A stretch of DNA of 64,000 nucleotides, taken from the NCBI RefSeq assembly GCF_003417535.1, contig NZ_QVLS01000001.1, positions 62,001-126,000 on the forward strand, in the 5' to 3' direction. Below, in pieces: positions 44,678 to 53,686 of this stretch. The stretch's first letter is position 1, and every line of letters starts with the position of its first letter. The translations under genes and the position numbers were made by a program. The notes under the pieces were generated by a model. It was given only the letters and a program-made list of their open reading frames with translations, made no database searches and was not told the DNA's origin. This DNA is from Hydrogenophaga borbori (GTDB lineage: Bacteria > Pseudomonadota > Gammaproteobacteria > Burkholderiales > Burkholderiaceae_C).

Positions 44678-47600
44678 GCGGTTTCGGTGGTGGTCTTTTG
44701 GGGTTGGCCCAGGGCGCGCAGCACGTCGCGCACGAGTTGCACGCGGTCTTTCACCTCGGGCAGCGCGCGCTCGATGCGCAGCTTCTCGTTGCCCGCAAGT
44801 TTGATGTGCTTGTGCTTCTGGATGAGCTCGACGATGCGCATCGGCTCGATCGGCGGGTTGGGTTTGAAGGTGATGTTGACCACGCCCGGCGCCGCGTCGA
44901 CCTTGGCCACGCCGTAGGGCGCGCTCAGCACGCGCAGGCGGTGCACGTCGATGAGGGTCTGCGTCTGCGCCGGCGGCTTGCCGAAGCGGTCGACGATTTC
45001 CTCTAGCAGGGCATCGACCTGCTCGGCGCTGCGGGCGGTGGCCAGCTTCTTGTAGAAGCTCAGGCGCAGGTGCACGTCGCCGCAATAGTCGTTGGGCAGC
45101 AGGGCAGGGGCGTGCAGGTTGATGTCGGTGGTGACGGATAAGGGCGCCAGCAGGTCGGGTTCGCGGCCGGCCTTGAGCGCCTTCACGGCCTCCGAGAGCA
45201 TCTCGTTGTAGAGCTGGAAGCCCACCTCCAGCATGTTGCCGCTCTGGTTCTCGCCGAGCACCTCGCCAGCGCCACGGATCTCCAGGTCGTGCATGGCCAG
45301 GTAGAAACCGCTGCCCAGCTCCTCCATCTGCTGGATGGCGTCCAGCCGCTGCGCGGCCTGCTTGGTGAGGCCCTCGATCTCGGGCACCAGCAGGTAGGCG
45401 TAGGCCTGGTGGTGGCTGCGGCCCACGCGGCCGCGCAGCTGGTGCAGCTGCGCCAGGCCGAACTTGTCGGCGCGGCTCATGACGATGGTGTTGGCTGTGG
45501 GCACGTCGATGCCGGTCTCGATGATGGTGGAGCACAGCAAGAGGTTGTAGCGCTGCGCGACGAAGTCGCGCATCACGCGCTCCAGCTCGCGCTCGGGCAT
45601 CTGGCCGTGCGCGACGGCGATGCGCGCCTCGGGCAGGATCTCTTCCAGTTTGGCCTTGCGGTTCTCGATGGTTTCGACCTCGTTGTGCAGGAAGTAGACC
45701 TGGCCGCCGCGCTTGAGCTCGCGCAGCACGGCCTCGCGGATGACGCCGTTGCCTTCGTTGCGAACGAAGGTCTTGATGGCCAGGCGGCGCTGCGGGGCGG
45801 TGGCGATCACACTGAGGTCGCGCAGGCCCTCGAGCGCCATGCCCAGGGTGCGTGGAATGGGGGTGGCGGTGAGCGTCAGCACGTCGACTTCGGCCCGCAG
45901 CTGCTTCATGGCCTCTTTGTGGCGCACGCCGAAGCGGTGCTCCTCGTCGATGATGAGCAGGCCCAGGTTCTTGAACTGGGCTTTCTCGCTCAGCAGCTTG
46001 TGCGTGCCAACGACGATGTCCACCGAGCCGTCGGCGATGCCCTTCATGGCCGCCGTGATTTCCTTCTGTGACCGGAAGCGGCTCATCTCGGCGATCTTCA
46101 CTGGCCACTTGCTGAAGCGGTCCACCAGGGTCTGGTAGTGCTGTTCTGCCAGCAGCGTGGTGGGCGCGAGGAAGGCCACCTGCTTGCCGCCGGTCACGGC
46201 CACGAAGGCCGCTCGCAGCGCCACCTCGGTCTTGCCGAAGCCCACGTCGCCGCAGACCAGGCGGTCCATGGGCCGCGGGCTGATCATGTCCTGCACCACG
46301 GCGTGGATGGCGGCGCGCTGGTCGGCGGTTTCCTCGAAACCGAAGTCGTTGGCGAAGGCCTCGTAGTCCTGCGGTGAATACCGGAAGGCGTGGCCCTGGC
46401 GCGCGGCGCGGCGCGCGTAGATGTTGAGCAGCTCGGCGGCGGCGTCGCGCACCTGTTCGGCGGCCTTGCGCTTGGCTTTCTCCCACTGGCCGCTGCCCAG
46501 CTTGTGCAGCGGCGCCTCATCGGCGCTCACGCCGGTGTAGCGGCCGATGAGGCCGAGCTGGCTCACGGGCACGTAGAGCACGGCCTTGTCGGCGTATTCC
46601 AGGTGCAGGAACTCCTGCAGCGCGGGCGTGCCGTCGGCGTTCTTCTCGCCCATGTCCAGGTTGATGAGCCCGCGGTAGCGGCCGATGCCGTGCGCCGCAT
46701 GCACCACGGGATCGCCCACGTTGAGCTCGGACAGGTCCTTGATGAGCGCGTCGACGTCGCTCACCTGCTCCTGCTTGCGGCGCCGACGGGTGGTGGGGCC
46801 GGCGGCGAACAGCTCGGTCTCGGTGACGAAGTCGATGCCGGCTTCCAGCCAGGCGAAGCCGGTGGCCAGGGCAGCGGTGGCGATGCCCGCCTTTTCCTCG
46901 CTGGCCTGGAATTCGGCCAGGCTGTCGAAGGCGGGCGGGTTCAGGCCGCTGGCGCGCAGGAAGTCGAGCAGGCTTTCGCGCCGGCCGTCGCTTTCGGCCA
47001 GGATCAGCGCGCGTTGCGGGCTGGCGCGCAGGTGGGCCTGCAGCTTGGCCAGCGGTTCGTCGGCGCCGCGCACCACGGCCAGATCGGGCAGTGCCTGGGC
47101 GAAAGCGCTGTCGCTCACGTCGCTGGCGCCCGGGCGCATCACCACCTGGGCGTGTGCCTTGGCCCGGGTGAAGAACTGCTCGGCGTTGAGGAAGAGGGCG
47201 TCGGGCGGCAGGATGGGGCGGTCGGGATCGCCCTGCAGCAGGCGGTGGCGCTCGCGCGTGTCTTGCCAGAAGCGCTGGAAGGCGGGCTCCAGTTCGCCAT
47301 GCAGCACCAGGGTTGCGGCCTCGCCGAGGTAGTCGAACACCGTGGCGGTGTCCTCGAAGAACAGCGGCAGGTAGTACTCGATGCCGGCGGTGGCCACGCC
47401 GTTGCCCATGTCCTTGTACAGGCGGCTCTTGGTCGGGTCGCCTTCGAGCAGTTCGCGCCAGCGGCTGCGAAAGCGCGCGCGCGCCGCGTCGTCCATGGGG
47501 AACTCGCGGCCGGGCAGCAGGCGCACCTCGTTCACCGGGTACAGGCTGCGCTGGCTGTCGGGGTCGAAGGTGCGGATGCTGTCGATCTCGTCGTCGAACA

Positions 47601-48165
47601 GGTCCACGCGGTAGGGCACCGGGCTGCCCATGGGGAAAAGGTCGATGAGGCCGCCGCGCACGGCGTACTCGCCGGGGCTCACCACCTGCGTGACGTGCTG
47701 GTAACCCGCGAGCGTGAGCTGGCCCTTGAGCCGCGCCTCGTCCAGCGACTGCTTGACCTTGAAGTGAAAGGTGTAGCCCGCCAGGAAGGACGGTGGCGCG
47801 AGCCGGTAGAGCGCCGTGGTGGCCGGCACCAGCACCACGTCGGCGCCGCCGTCCTGCGCGCGCTGGGAGATGCGCCACAGCGTGGCCAGGCGCTCGCTGA
47901 TGAGATCCTGGTGAGGCGAGAAGGTGTCGTAGGGCAGGGTTTCCCAATCGGGAAACAGCGTGGTGCGCAGATCGGGCGCGAAGAAGGCGAGCTCGTCGAT
48001 CAGGCGCCGGGCGTCGTTCGCGTCGGCCGTGACGATGGCGGTGAGCCGGCCGTCGCGCTGTTCGCGCTCGGCCAGGCGGGCCAGCCACAGCGCGTCGGCC
48101 GAGCCGCCGGGGTGGGGTAGGGTGTGGCGCTTGCCGGGGCTCAGCGCGGGCAGGGTGAGGGACAT
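44674..48165 (-). CDS. mfd: Transcription-repair coupling factor
   Basis: DNA translocase of 1163 residues that releases stalled RNA polymerase and brings in UvrA. Regions in order: the UvrB-like N-terminus (LFPDWETLPYDTFSPHQDLISERLATLW), the RNA-polymerase interaction domain (GDPVVHAAHGIGRYRGL), and the RecG-like helicase with Walker A GDVGFGKTEVA, DEEH at LLIIDEEHRFGVRHKEAM and TATPIPRT. The start MSLTLPALSPGKRH (48165) is at the beginning of conserved sequence; the frame remains open through the divergent ispD gene. Confidence 0.96.
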   Translation of the reverse strand: MSLTLPALSPGKRHTLPHPGGSADALWLARLAEREQRDGRLTAIVTADANDARRLIDELAFFAPDLRTTLFPDWETLPYDTFSPHQDLISERLATLWRISQRAQDGGADVVLVPATTALYRLAPPSFLAGYTFHFKVKQSLDEARLKGQLTLAGYQHVTQVVSPGEYAVRGGLIDLFPMGSPVPYRVDLFDDEIDSIRTFDPDSQRSLYPVNEVRLLPGREFPMDDAARARFRSRWRELLEGDPTKSRLYKDMGNGVATAGIEYYLPLFFEDTATVFDYLGEAATLVLHGELEPAFQRFWQDTRERHRLLQGDPDRPILPPDALFLNAEQFFTRAKAHAQVVMRPGASDVSDSAFAQALPDLAVVRGADEPLAKLQAHLRASPQRALILAESDGRRESLLDFLRASGLNPPAFDSLAEFQASEEKAGIATAALATGFAWLEAGIDFVTETELFAAGPTTRRRRKQEQVSDVDALIKDLSELNVGDPVVHAAHGIGRYRGLINLDMGEKNADGTPALQEFLHLEYADKAVLYVPVSQLGLIGRYTGVSADEAPLHKLGSGQWEKAKRKAAEQVRDAAAELLNIYARRAARQGHAFRYSPQDYEAFANDFGFEETADQRAAIHAVVQDMISPRPMDRLVCGDVGFGKTEVALRAAFVAVTGGKQVAFLAPTTLLAEQHYQTLVDRFSKWPVKIAEMSRFRSQKEITAAMKGIADGSVDIVVGTHKLLSEKAQFKNLGLLIIDEEHRFGVRHKEAMKQLRAEVDVLTLTATPIPRTLGMALEGLRDLSVIATAPQRRLAIKTFVRNEGNGVIREAVLRELKRGGQVYFLHNEVETIENRKAKLEEILPEARIAVAHGQMPERELERVMRDFVAQRYNLLLCSTIIETGIDVPTANTIVMSRADKFGLAQLHQLRGRVGRSHHQAYAYLLVPEIEGLTKQAAQRLDAIQQMEELGSGFYLAMHDLEIRGAGEVLGENQSGNMLEVGFQLYNEMLSEAVKALKAGREPDLLAPLSVTTDINLHAPALLPNDYCGDVHLRLSFYKKLATARSAEQVDALLEEIVDRFGKPPAQTQTLIDVHRLRVLSAPYGVAKVDAAPGVVNITFKPNPPIEPMRIVELIQKHKHIKLAGNEKLRIERALPEVKDRVQLVRDVLRALGQPQKTTTETA

Positions 48166-48227
48166 GCGGTCGGTACCAACAATGCAAATACCCCCGGTCG
48201 GATCGGGCCGGGGGTGTGGGTGAATTC

Positions 48228-48233
48228 TAGAAT
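48228..48233 (+). promoter_or_regulatory. Candidate -10 box for a near-leaderless ispD mRNA
   Basis: TAGAAT ends 10 bases before the ispD ATG (48244), which has no ribosome site in front of it. The transcript would start within a few bases of the ATG. Confidence 0.45.
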
Positions 48234-48243
48234 GGCGCCGCCC

Positions 48244-48966
48244 ATGAGCGCCGCTTCCCCTTTTCCCGCCCCACCGTCCTTGCCCCGCTGCCATGCGTTG
48301 CTGCCTTGCGCGGGCACCGGTTCGCGCGCGGGCGCGCCACTGCCTAAGCAATACCAGCCCGTCGCGGGACGGCCCCTGGTGCAGCACACCCTGGCTGCGT
48401 TGCGCGGCGTGCCGCGGCTGGATCGGATCGTGGTGGTGCTGGCGCCCGACGATGCGCACTGGCCCGCCGATATCGACGGCGTGCAGGCCCTGCGCCGCGG
48501 CGGGGCCACGCGCGCCGAAACCGTGTTCAACGGCCTGCGGGCCCTGCGCGAAGCCGGCGTGCCCGATACCGACTGGGTGCTGGTGCACGACGCCGCGCGC
48601 TGCCTGGTCACGCCCGAGGAGGTGACGGCGCTGATCGAGGCCTGCGCTGGCGACCCGGTGGGCGGCCTTCTGGCGCTGCCCTTGCCCGACACGCTGAAGG
48701 ACGAGGTGGACGGCCGTGTGGCCCGCACCATCGAGCGCCGCCACAAGTGGCTGGCCCAGACGCCGCAGATGTTCCGCCTGGGCGAGTTGCTGGACGCGCT
48801 GTCGGAGGCCCGGGCCACCGGCTTCGAGGGCATCACCGACGAGGCCAGCGCCATCGAGCGCACCGGGCGGCGCCCGCGCCTGGTGGAAGGGCGCGCCAGC
48901 AACATCAAGGTCACGTACCCGCACGACTTCGCCTTGGCCGAAGCCATCCTGAGGAGCCGCACATGA
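48244..48966 (+). CDS. ispD: 2-C-methyl-D-erythritol 4-phosphate cytidylyltransferase
   Basis: 240 residues; attaches CMP to MEP in the non-mevalonate isoprenoid pathway. The nucleotide-binding start [30 protein letters not shown] and [13 protein letters not shown] are characteristic. The N-terminus is extended by about 12 Pro/Ala-rich residues. Its stop overlaps the ispF start (ATG at 48963), so the pair is coupled. Confidence 0.95.
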   Translation: MSAASPFPAPPSLPRCHALLPCAGTGSRAGAPLPKQYQPVAGRPLVQHTLAALRGVPRLDRIVVVLAPDDAHWPADIDGVQALRRGGATRAETVFNGLRALREAGVPDTDWVLVHDAARCLVTPEEVTALIEACAGDPVGGLLALPLPDTLKDEVDGRVARTIERRHKWLAQTPQMFRLGELLDALSEARATGFEGITDEASAIERTGRRPRLVEGRASNIKVTYPHDFALAEAILRSRT

Positions 48967-49445
48967 ACGCCATCCGCATCGGCGAAGGTTGGGATATCCA
49001 CCGCCTGGTCACCGGCCGCCCACTGGTGTTGGGGGGCATCACCGTGCCGCACACGCATGGCCTGCTGGGGCATTCCGACGCCGACGCGCTGCTGCACGCC
49101 ATCACCGACGCGCTGCTCGGCGCCGCCGCGCTGGGCGATATCGGCCGCCACTTTCCCGACACCGACGAGCGCTTCCGCGGTGCCGACTCGGGCGCGCTGC
49201 TGGCCGAGGCCGCGCGGCGCGTGCGCGCCGAAGGCTACGAGATCGGCAACGTCGACAGCACGGTGGTGGCTCAGGCGCCCAAGCTGGCGCCGCACATCCC
49301 GGCCATGGTCGAGCGCATCGCCGCCTTGCTCGACCTGGCGGTGGACCAGGTGAACGTGAAGGCCAAGACGGCCGAGAAGATGGGGCCGGTGGGGCAGGGC
49401 GAGGCCATCGAGGCCCGCGCCGTGGCCTTGTTGCTCAAGGTCTGA
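48963..49445 (+). CDS. ispF: 2-C-methyl-D-erythritol 2,4-cyclodiphosphate synthase
   Basis: 160 residues, the next-but-one enzyme of the same pathway. GWDIHRL gives the metal ligands Asp11 and His13, [33 protein letters not shown] is the family core, and [19 protein letters not shown] closes it. Four-base overlap with ispD. Confidence 0.97.
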   Translation: MNAIRIGEGWDIHRLVTGRPLVLGGITVPHTHGLLGHSDADALLHAITDALLGAAALGDIGRHFPDTDERFRGADSGALLAEAARRVRAEGYEIGNVDSTVVAQAPKLAPHIPAMVERIAALLDLAVDQVNVKAKTAEKMGPVGQGEAIEARAVALLLKV

Positions 49446-49466
49446 GCGGCAGGTGCCCGGCAGCGC

Positions 49467-50870
49467 TCAGCCCGGCGAGCGGCGCAGCTTCATGTGCGCC
49501 GCCAGGCCACCCGTGCTGCTGTTGGCCAGTGCGAAGCGCCCGCCCATGCGCGTGATGGCGCGCTCCACGATGGCCAGACCCAGGCCCGTGCCGGTGGCGT
49601 CGGAGCGCGCGGCGTCGCCGCGGAAGAACGGCTGAGTCAACTGCTCCAGCATTTCGGGCCGCACGCCGCGGCCGTGGTCGCGCAGCTTGACCAGCACCGA
49701 GTCGTCCTTGGCCTTGGCGGCGATGTCGATTTGCACCACCCCGCTGTCGGGGTCGCGGCCGTAGCGCGAGGCGTTTTCCAGCAGGTTGCTAAACACGCGT
49801 TGCAGCTCCACCGGGTCGCCCAGCACGAACAGCGCGGGCTCGATGCGGGTCTTGATGACCGTCTTGGGGTCGTCGCCGAGCGCGAACAGCGCGGTCTCGA
49901 TCACCTCGTTGAGATTGACCTCCTCCGGCTTCATGTGGTCGGGCCGCGCGTAGTCGAGGAACTTGTCGATGATGGCGTTGACCTGCTCGATGTCGGCCGA
50001 CATGTGCTCGCGCGCCATCGGATCGGCCACGCTCATTTCGGTTTCCAGCCGCAGGCGCGCCAGCGGCGTGCGCAGGTCGTGTGAGATACCGGCGAGCATG
50101 AGCGCCCGGTCCTGCTCGATCTTGGACAGGCGCTGCGCCATGCGGTTGAAGCCGATGTTGACCTCGCGAATCTCGCTGGTGGCCACGGTCTCGTTGAGCT
50201 GGCTGGCGTTGAAGTCGCCCTCGCGCACGCGGCTGGCGGCGAAGGAGAGCTTCTTCAAGGGCCGGTTGATCAGGCGCGCGATGAGCGCGGCGCCAGCGAG
50301 CGAGAGCAGGGCGGCCGTGCCCAGCCAGATCAGCCAAGTGGTGCCCGCCACCGGGCCGATGCGGGAGGGGTCGGTCAACAGCCAGTACGGGTCGCCGTCG
50401 ATCGAGAAGCCGATCCACAGCCCCGCCTGGTGATTGACCTCTCGCGCCACCACCGTGTCAGGCCCCAGGCGGGCCTTCAACTGCCCGGCCACGTTGCGGC
50501 TGAGCAGGTCGGTGTCGTAGAGCTGGAAGGTGTCGTTGGGCTCGCGCGGTGCGATGCGAAGGCCTTCCTCGGACGCCAGGGTCTTGATGAGTGAGACGCG
50601 CGCGATGGAGTCCGAGTGGATCAGCGCCGCACGGCTCAGGTTCACCAGCGAAGCGAGCTGCTGCGCGCTTTGCAGGGCGCGCGGCTCGTATTCCAGCGCG
50701 CGGAAGGTTTGCAGCCACGCGATGATGCAGCCCGTGAGCAGCAAGGTGAGAAAGAAGAACGTGCGCCAGAACAGGCTCACGCCGCGCGTGGGCCGCACCT
50801 CCAGCGGGGCTGGGGCGGTTTCCAGCGCGGTGGGTTCGGTCTCGAACGGTACGCGTGATTCGCTGTCCAT
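49467..50870 (-). CDS. envZ: EnvZ-like sensor histidine kinase
   Basis: Inner-membrane kinase of 467 residues. Two membrane helices (around 35-55 and 180-205) flank a periplasmic region; a HAMP domain follows, then the H-box MLAGISHDLRTPLARLRLE with the phospho-acceptor His and an ATPase domain with N, G1 and G2 boxes (SNLLENASRYG, DHGRGV, GTGLGLAIVERA). The ATG at 50870 overlaps the regulator stop. The signal is probably osmotic or envelope related by analogy with EnvZ, not proven. Confidence 0.9.
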   Translation of the reverse strand: MDSESRVPFETEPTALETAPAPLEVRPTRGVSLFWRTFFFLTLLLTGCIIAWLQTFRALEYEPRALQSAQQLASLVNLSRAALIHSDSIARVSLIKTLASEEGLRIAPREPNDTFQLYDTDLLSRNVAGQLKARLGPDTVVAREVNHQAGLWIGFSIDGDPYWLLTDPSRIGPVAGTTWLIWLGTAALLSLAGAALIARLINRPLKKLSFAASRVREGDFNASQLNETVATSEIREVNIGFNRMAQRLSKIEQDRALMLAGISHDLRTPLARLRLETEMSVADPMAREHMSADIEQVNAIIDKFLDYARPDHMKPEEVNLNEVIETALFALGDDPKTVIKTRIEPALFVLGDPVELQRVFSNLLENASRYGRDPDSGVVQIDIAAKAKDDSVLVKLRDHGRGVRPEMLEQLTQPFFRGDAARSDATGTGLGLAIVERAITRMGGRFALANSSTGGLAAHMKLRRSPG

Positions 50871-51601
50871 CAGGTGTTGCCGTCCGGCACAAACACGTAG
50901 CCCACGCCCCATACCGTCTGCAGGTAGCGCGGCGAGGACGCGTCGTCCTCGATCAGCTTGCGCAGGCGCGAGACCTGCACATCCAGGCTGCGGTCGAAGG
51001 GCTCGAACTCGCGTCCGCGCGCCAGCTGGGCCAGCTTCTCGCGCGACAGCGGTTGGCGCGGATGGCGTACCAGGGCTTTCAGCATGGCGAATTCGCCGGT
51101 GGTCAGCGGCAGGTCGTTGCCGTCCTTGCGCAGCGTGCGCAGGCTCAGGTCGAATTCGTAGGGGCCGAACTTCACCACTTCGGCATCTTGCGAGGGCGCG
51201 CCGGGGACCTCGGCTGGCGGACGGCGGCGCAGCACGGCGTGGATGCGAGCCAGCAGTTCCCGCGGATTGAACGGTTTGCCGAGGTAGTCGTCGGCGCCGA
51301 CCTCCAGGCCCACGATGCGGTCCACGTCCTCGCTCTTGGCGGTCAGCATGATGATGGGCGTGCGGTCGCCGTTGGCGCGCAGGCGGCGGCAGATCGACAG
51401 CCCGTCCTCGCCGGGCATCATCAGATCAAGCACGATGATGTCCACGGCGTCGCGCTGCAAGACCCGATTCAGGGCCTTGCCGTCTTCGGCCAGCATCACT
51501 TCGAAGCCTTCCTGCATCAGGTAGCGGCGCAGCAGGTCGCGGATGCGCACGTCGTCATCGACGACGAGAACCTTGTTGGGGCGGGGGTGGTTCTGTGGCA
51601 T
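50870..51601 (-). CDS. ompR: OmpR-like response regulator
   Basis: 243 residues: receiver domain with Asp59 (IVLDLMMPGEDG) as the phosphorylation site and Lys in GKPFNPRELLARI, then an OmpR-type winged helix (SREKLAQLARGREFEPFDRSLDVQVSRLRKL). The start MPQNHPRPNKVLVVDDD at 51601 begins at conserved sequence. It shares an operon with the kinase. A TGTAACA inverted pair upstream may be its own binding site. Confidence 0.92.
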   Translation of the reverse strand: MPQNHPRPNKVLVVDDDVRIRDLLRRYLMQEGFEVMLAEDGKALNRVLQRDAVDIIVLDLMMPGEDGLSICRRLRANGDRTPIIMLTAKSEDVDRIVGLEVGADDYLGKPFNPRELLARIHAVLRRRPPAEVPGAPSQDAEVVKFGPYEFDLSLRTLRKDGNDLPLTTGEFAMLKALVRHPRQPLSREKLAQLARGREFEPFDRSLDVQVSRLRKLIEDDASSPRYLQTVWGVGYVFVPDGNT

Positions 51602-51620
51602 GGGAGCAACTTCCGATAAA

Positions 51621-51694
51621 TGTAACAAAGCCGATTTTGGCAGCGGCAAGTGCTTGTCAACGCTCGTTTTTTGGTTTTTTGACAGGCTGTTACA
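51621..51694. promoter_or_regulatory. Inverted TGTAACA pair upstream of ompR
   Basis: TGTAACA (51621-51627) and its exact complement TGTTACA (51688-51694) lie in an AT-rich stretch between the divergent ompR and the small exported-protein gene. OmpR sites in enterobacteria contain TGTAACA-like cores, so autoregulation or control of the divergent gene is possible. Confidence 0.45.
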
Positions 51695-51771
51695 GATGTT
51701 GCCCCACATGCCATTCGCTTGACCCGGGCCTCACTCGCACAATCGGACTTCTGTTCATACTCCTCCACACC

Positions 51772-52071
51772 ATGAAGTCCGTTTGGATGGGAACCATTGC
51801 CTGCTTGACCGCGTGTCTGGCGTACGCCAATCCGGAGCGTCCGCGCGACGCCGGCATGATCGGCGCCGACGCTGCGACGGTGACGGTGGTGCCCATCTCA
51901 ATCGATGGCGGCGAGGCGCGTGCGCCCATGCGGCTGCGTGACGCGCTGCGCCAACCTTTTGACGACATGGACGACGGCGGCAAGCCTTTCCGGCTGTCCG
52001 TGGAGGAGCGCCAGCGCCTGCGCGAGCAGCTCAGGGTGCAACCGCCCTTCGAGTCCCATCGCCAGCCCTGA
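51772..52071 (+). CDS. Small exported protein of unknown function
   Basis: 99 residues with a signal peptide (MKSVWMGTIACLTACLAYA) and a short mature part containing ISIDGGEARAPMRLRDALRQ and a charged C-terminal helix SVEERQRLREQLR. No family recognised. A Cys in the signal region (LTAC) is not a clean lipobox. It is divergent from ompR and 16 bases upstream of the SIMPL gene, so it may be transcribed with it. CTCCTCC before the ATG is not a ribosome site. Confidence 0.65.
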   Translation: MKSVWMGTIACLTACLAYANPERPRDAGMIGADAATVTVVPISIDGGEARAPMRLRDALRQPFDDMDDGGKPFRLSVEERQRLREQLRVQPPFESHRQP

Positions 52072-52087
52072 ACAAAACCCAGCACAC

Positions 52088-52831
52088 ATGCCCATGCCCT
52101 ATCTGCCCGCCCGTTCGGCGGCTGCGGTTCGCCGCGCCGCTTCCGCTCTCAGCCTCATCGCCGCCGTGGCCGCTTCGCCGGTCGCGTTGGCGCAGGCGCC
52201 TGAGGTGCCCGCCAATGTGGTGAGCCTCTCCGCCAGTGGCCACCTGGAAGTGCCGCAGGACTGGCTCACCGTGGTGTTGAGCACCACCCGCGAGGGCAGC
52301 GATGCCGCCACCGTGCAGAATCAGCTCAAGGTGGCTGTGGATGCCGCACTGGCGATCGCTCAGCCGCAGGCCAAGCCTCAGCAACTGGAGGTGCGCACTG
52401 GCAATCTGCGCCTCTATCCGCGTTATGGCAGCAATGGCCGCATCAGCGGTTGGCAGGGCCAGGCCGAGGTGGTGATCGAGGGCCGAGACATCGCCAACGT
52501 GAGCGCGGTGGCCGGTCGCGTGCAGACCCTCACCGTTTCCAGCATGGGCTTCTCCCTTTCGCGCGAGGCGCGCCAGGCGCTTGAGTCCCAGGTGCAGGCC
52601 CAGGCCATCGAGCGTTTTCGCGCGCGCGCCAGTGAAATCGCCAAGGGCTTCGGCTTCAGCGGCTACACGCTGCGCGATGTATCGGTGAGTTCGACCGACA
52701 TGCCCGAGCGACCCATGCCGCGCATGATGGCCATGGAGGCCAAGGCGGCCGCGAGCGACGCCGCCATTCCGGTGGCCGCCGGCACCAGTACCGTGAGCAT
52801 CACGGTGTCTGGCGCCATCCAAATGCGTTGA
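52088..52831 (+). CDS. SIMPL-domain (DUF541) periplasmic protein
   Basis: 247 residues. A signal peptide to about residue 36 (VAASPVALAQA), then the SIMPL/DUF541 pattern: VVSLSASGHLEVPQDWLTVVLST at the start of the fold, LEVRTGNLRLYPRYG, GWQGQAEVVIEG and VSSMGFSLS. Proteins of this kind form large periplasmic or outer-membrane assemblies and are linked to stress; the exact role is unknown. The tail ends with TVSITVSGAIQM. Confidence 0.85.
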   Translation: MPMPYLPARSAAAVRRAASALSLIAAVAASPVALAQAPEVPANVVSLSASGHLEVPQDWLTVVLSTTREGSDAATVQNQLKVAVDAALAIAQPQAKPQQLEVRTGNLRLYPRYGSNGRISGWQGQAEVVIEGRDIANVSAVAGRVQTLTVSSMGFSLSREARQALESQVQAQAIERFRARASEIAKGFGFSGYTLRDVSVSSTDMPERPMPRMMAMEAKAAASDAAIPVAAGTSTVSITVSGAIQMR

Positions 52832-52835
52832 GGCC

Positions 52836-53606
52836 TTACTGGGCGGCCCAGCCGCCGTCCATGTTCCAGGCCACGCCGCGCACGTTGCCGGCGGCGGGCG
52901 AGCAGAAGAACACCGCCAGTTCGCCCAGCTCCTCGGGCGTGGTGAATTGCATCGAGGGCTCCTTCTCGCCCAGCAGCAGCTTGGTGGCTTCCGCATTCGA
53001 CAGCTTCAGTGCGGCGGCCTTCGCGTCCACCTGCTTCTGCACCAGCGGCGTCAGCACCCAACCCGGGCAGATGGCGTTGCAGGTGACGCCCGAGGTGGCG
53101 GTCTCCAGGGCCGTCACCTTGGTCAGGCCCACGATGCCGTGCTTGGCCGCCACATACGCCGACTTCTCCGCCGACCCCACCAGCCCATGCACCGAAGCCA
53201 CGTTGATGATGCGTCCCCAGTTGGCCTTGAGCATGGCCGGCAGGGCCAGGCGCGAGGTATGGAAGGCACTGGACAAGTTGATGGCGATCACCGCGTCCCA
53301 GCGTTCGACCGGGAAGTCCTGCACCTTGGCGACGTGCTGGATGCCCGCGTTGTTCACGAGGATGTCCACCTGGCCGAAGGTCTTGGCCGCATAGGCCATC
53401 ATGTCCTCGATCTCCGCGGGCTTGCTCATGTCGGCACCGTGGAAGCCGACCTGGGTGCCCAGCGCCGCCACCTCGGCCTGCGGACCGGCGCTGTCCCCGA
53501 AACCATTGAGCACGACGTTGGCGCCCTGGCGCGCGAGGGCCTTGGCGATGCCGAGGCCGATGCCGCTGGTGGATCCGGTGACGAGTGCGGTTTTCCCGGT
53601 GAGCAT
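52836..53606 (-). CDS. 3-hydroxybutyrate dehydrogenase (SDR)
   Basis: 256 residues, NAD-dependent short-chain dehydrogenase. TGSTSGIGLGIAKAL is the Rossmann glycine motif, NNAG and the S/YVAAK catalytic pair (Tyr-x3-Lys in SAYVAAKHG) are intact, and the C-terminal TPLVQKQVD and GVAWNMDGGWAAQ stretches resemble D-3-hydroxybutyrate dehydrogenases. It would feed PHB-derived hydroxybutyrate into acetoacetate, in line with phaR and aceA in this window. AACTGGAG lies before the ATG. Confidence 0.87.
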   Translation of the reverse strand: MLTGKTALVTGSTSGIGLGIAKALARQGANVVLNGFGDSAGPQAEVAALGTQVGFHGADMSKPAEIEDMMAYAAKTFGQVDILVNNAGIQHVAKVQDFPVERWDAVIAINLSSAFHTSRLALPAMLKANWGRIINVASVHGLVGSAEKSAYVAAKHGIVGLTKVTALETATSGVTCNAICPGWVLTPLVQKQVDAKAAALKLSNAEATKLLLGEKEPSMQFTTPEELGELAVFFCSPAAGNVRGVAWNMDGGWAAQ

Positions 53607-53686
53607 GGGTTACTCCAGTTCCATTACGATTGGTTCGACGTGCTGCCATGCATTATGGATGGCGGACGCCAGCCCCGAGCCGCACC

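Noticed and set aside
48190-48215. ACCCCCGG...CCGGGGGT stem between mfd and ispD as a terminator.
   Set aside because: It lies upstream of both divergent genes and lacks a T tract, so it cannot be a normal terminator; it may simply be GC-rich promoter sequence.
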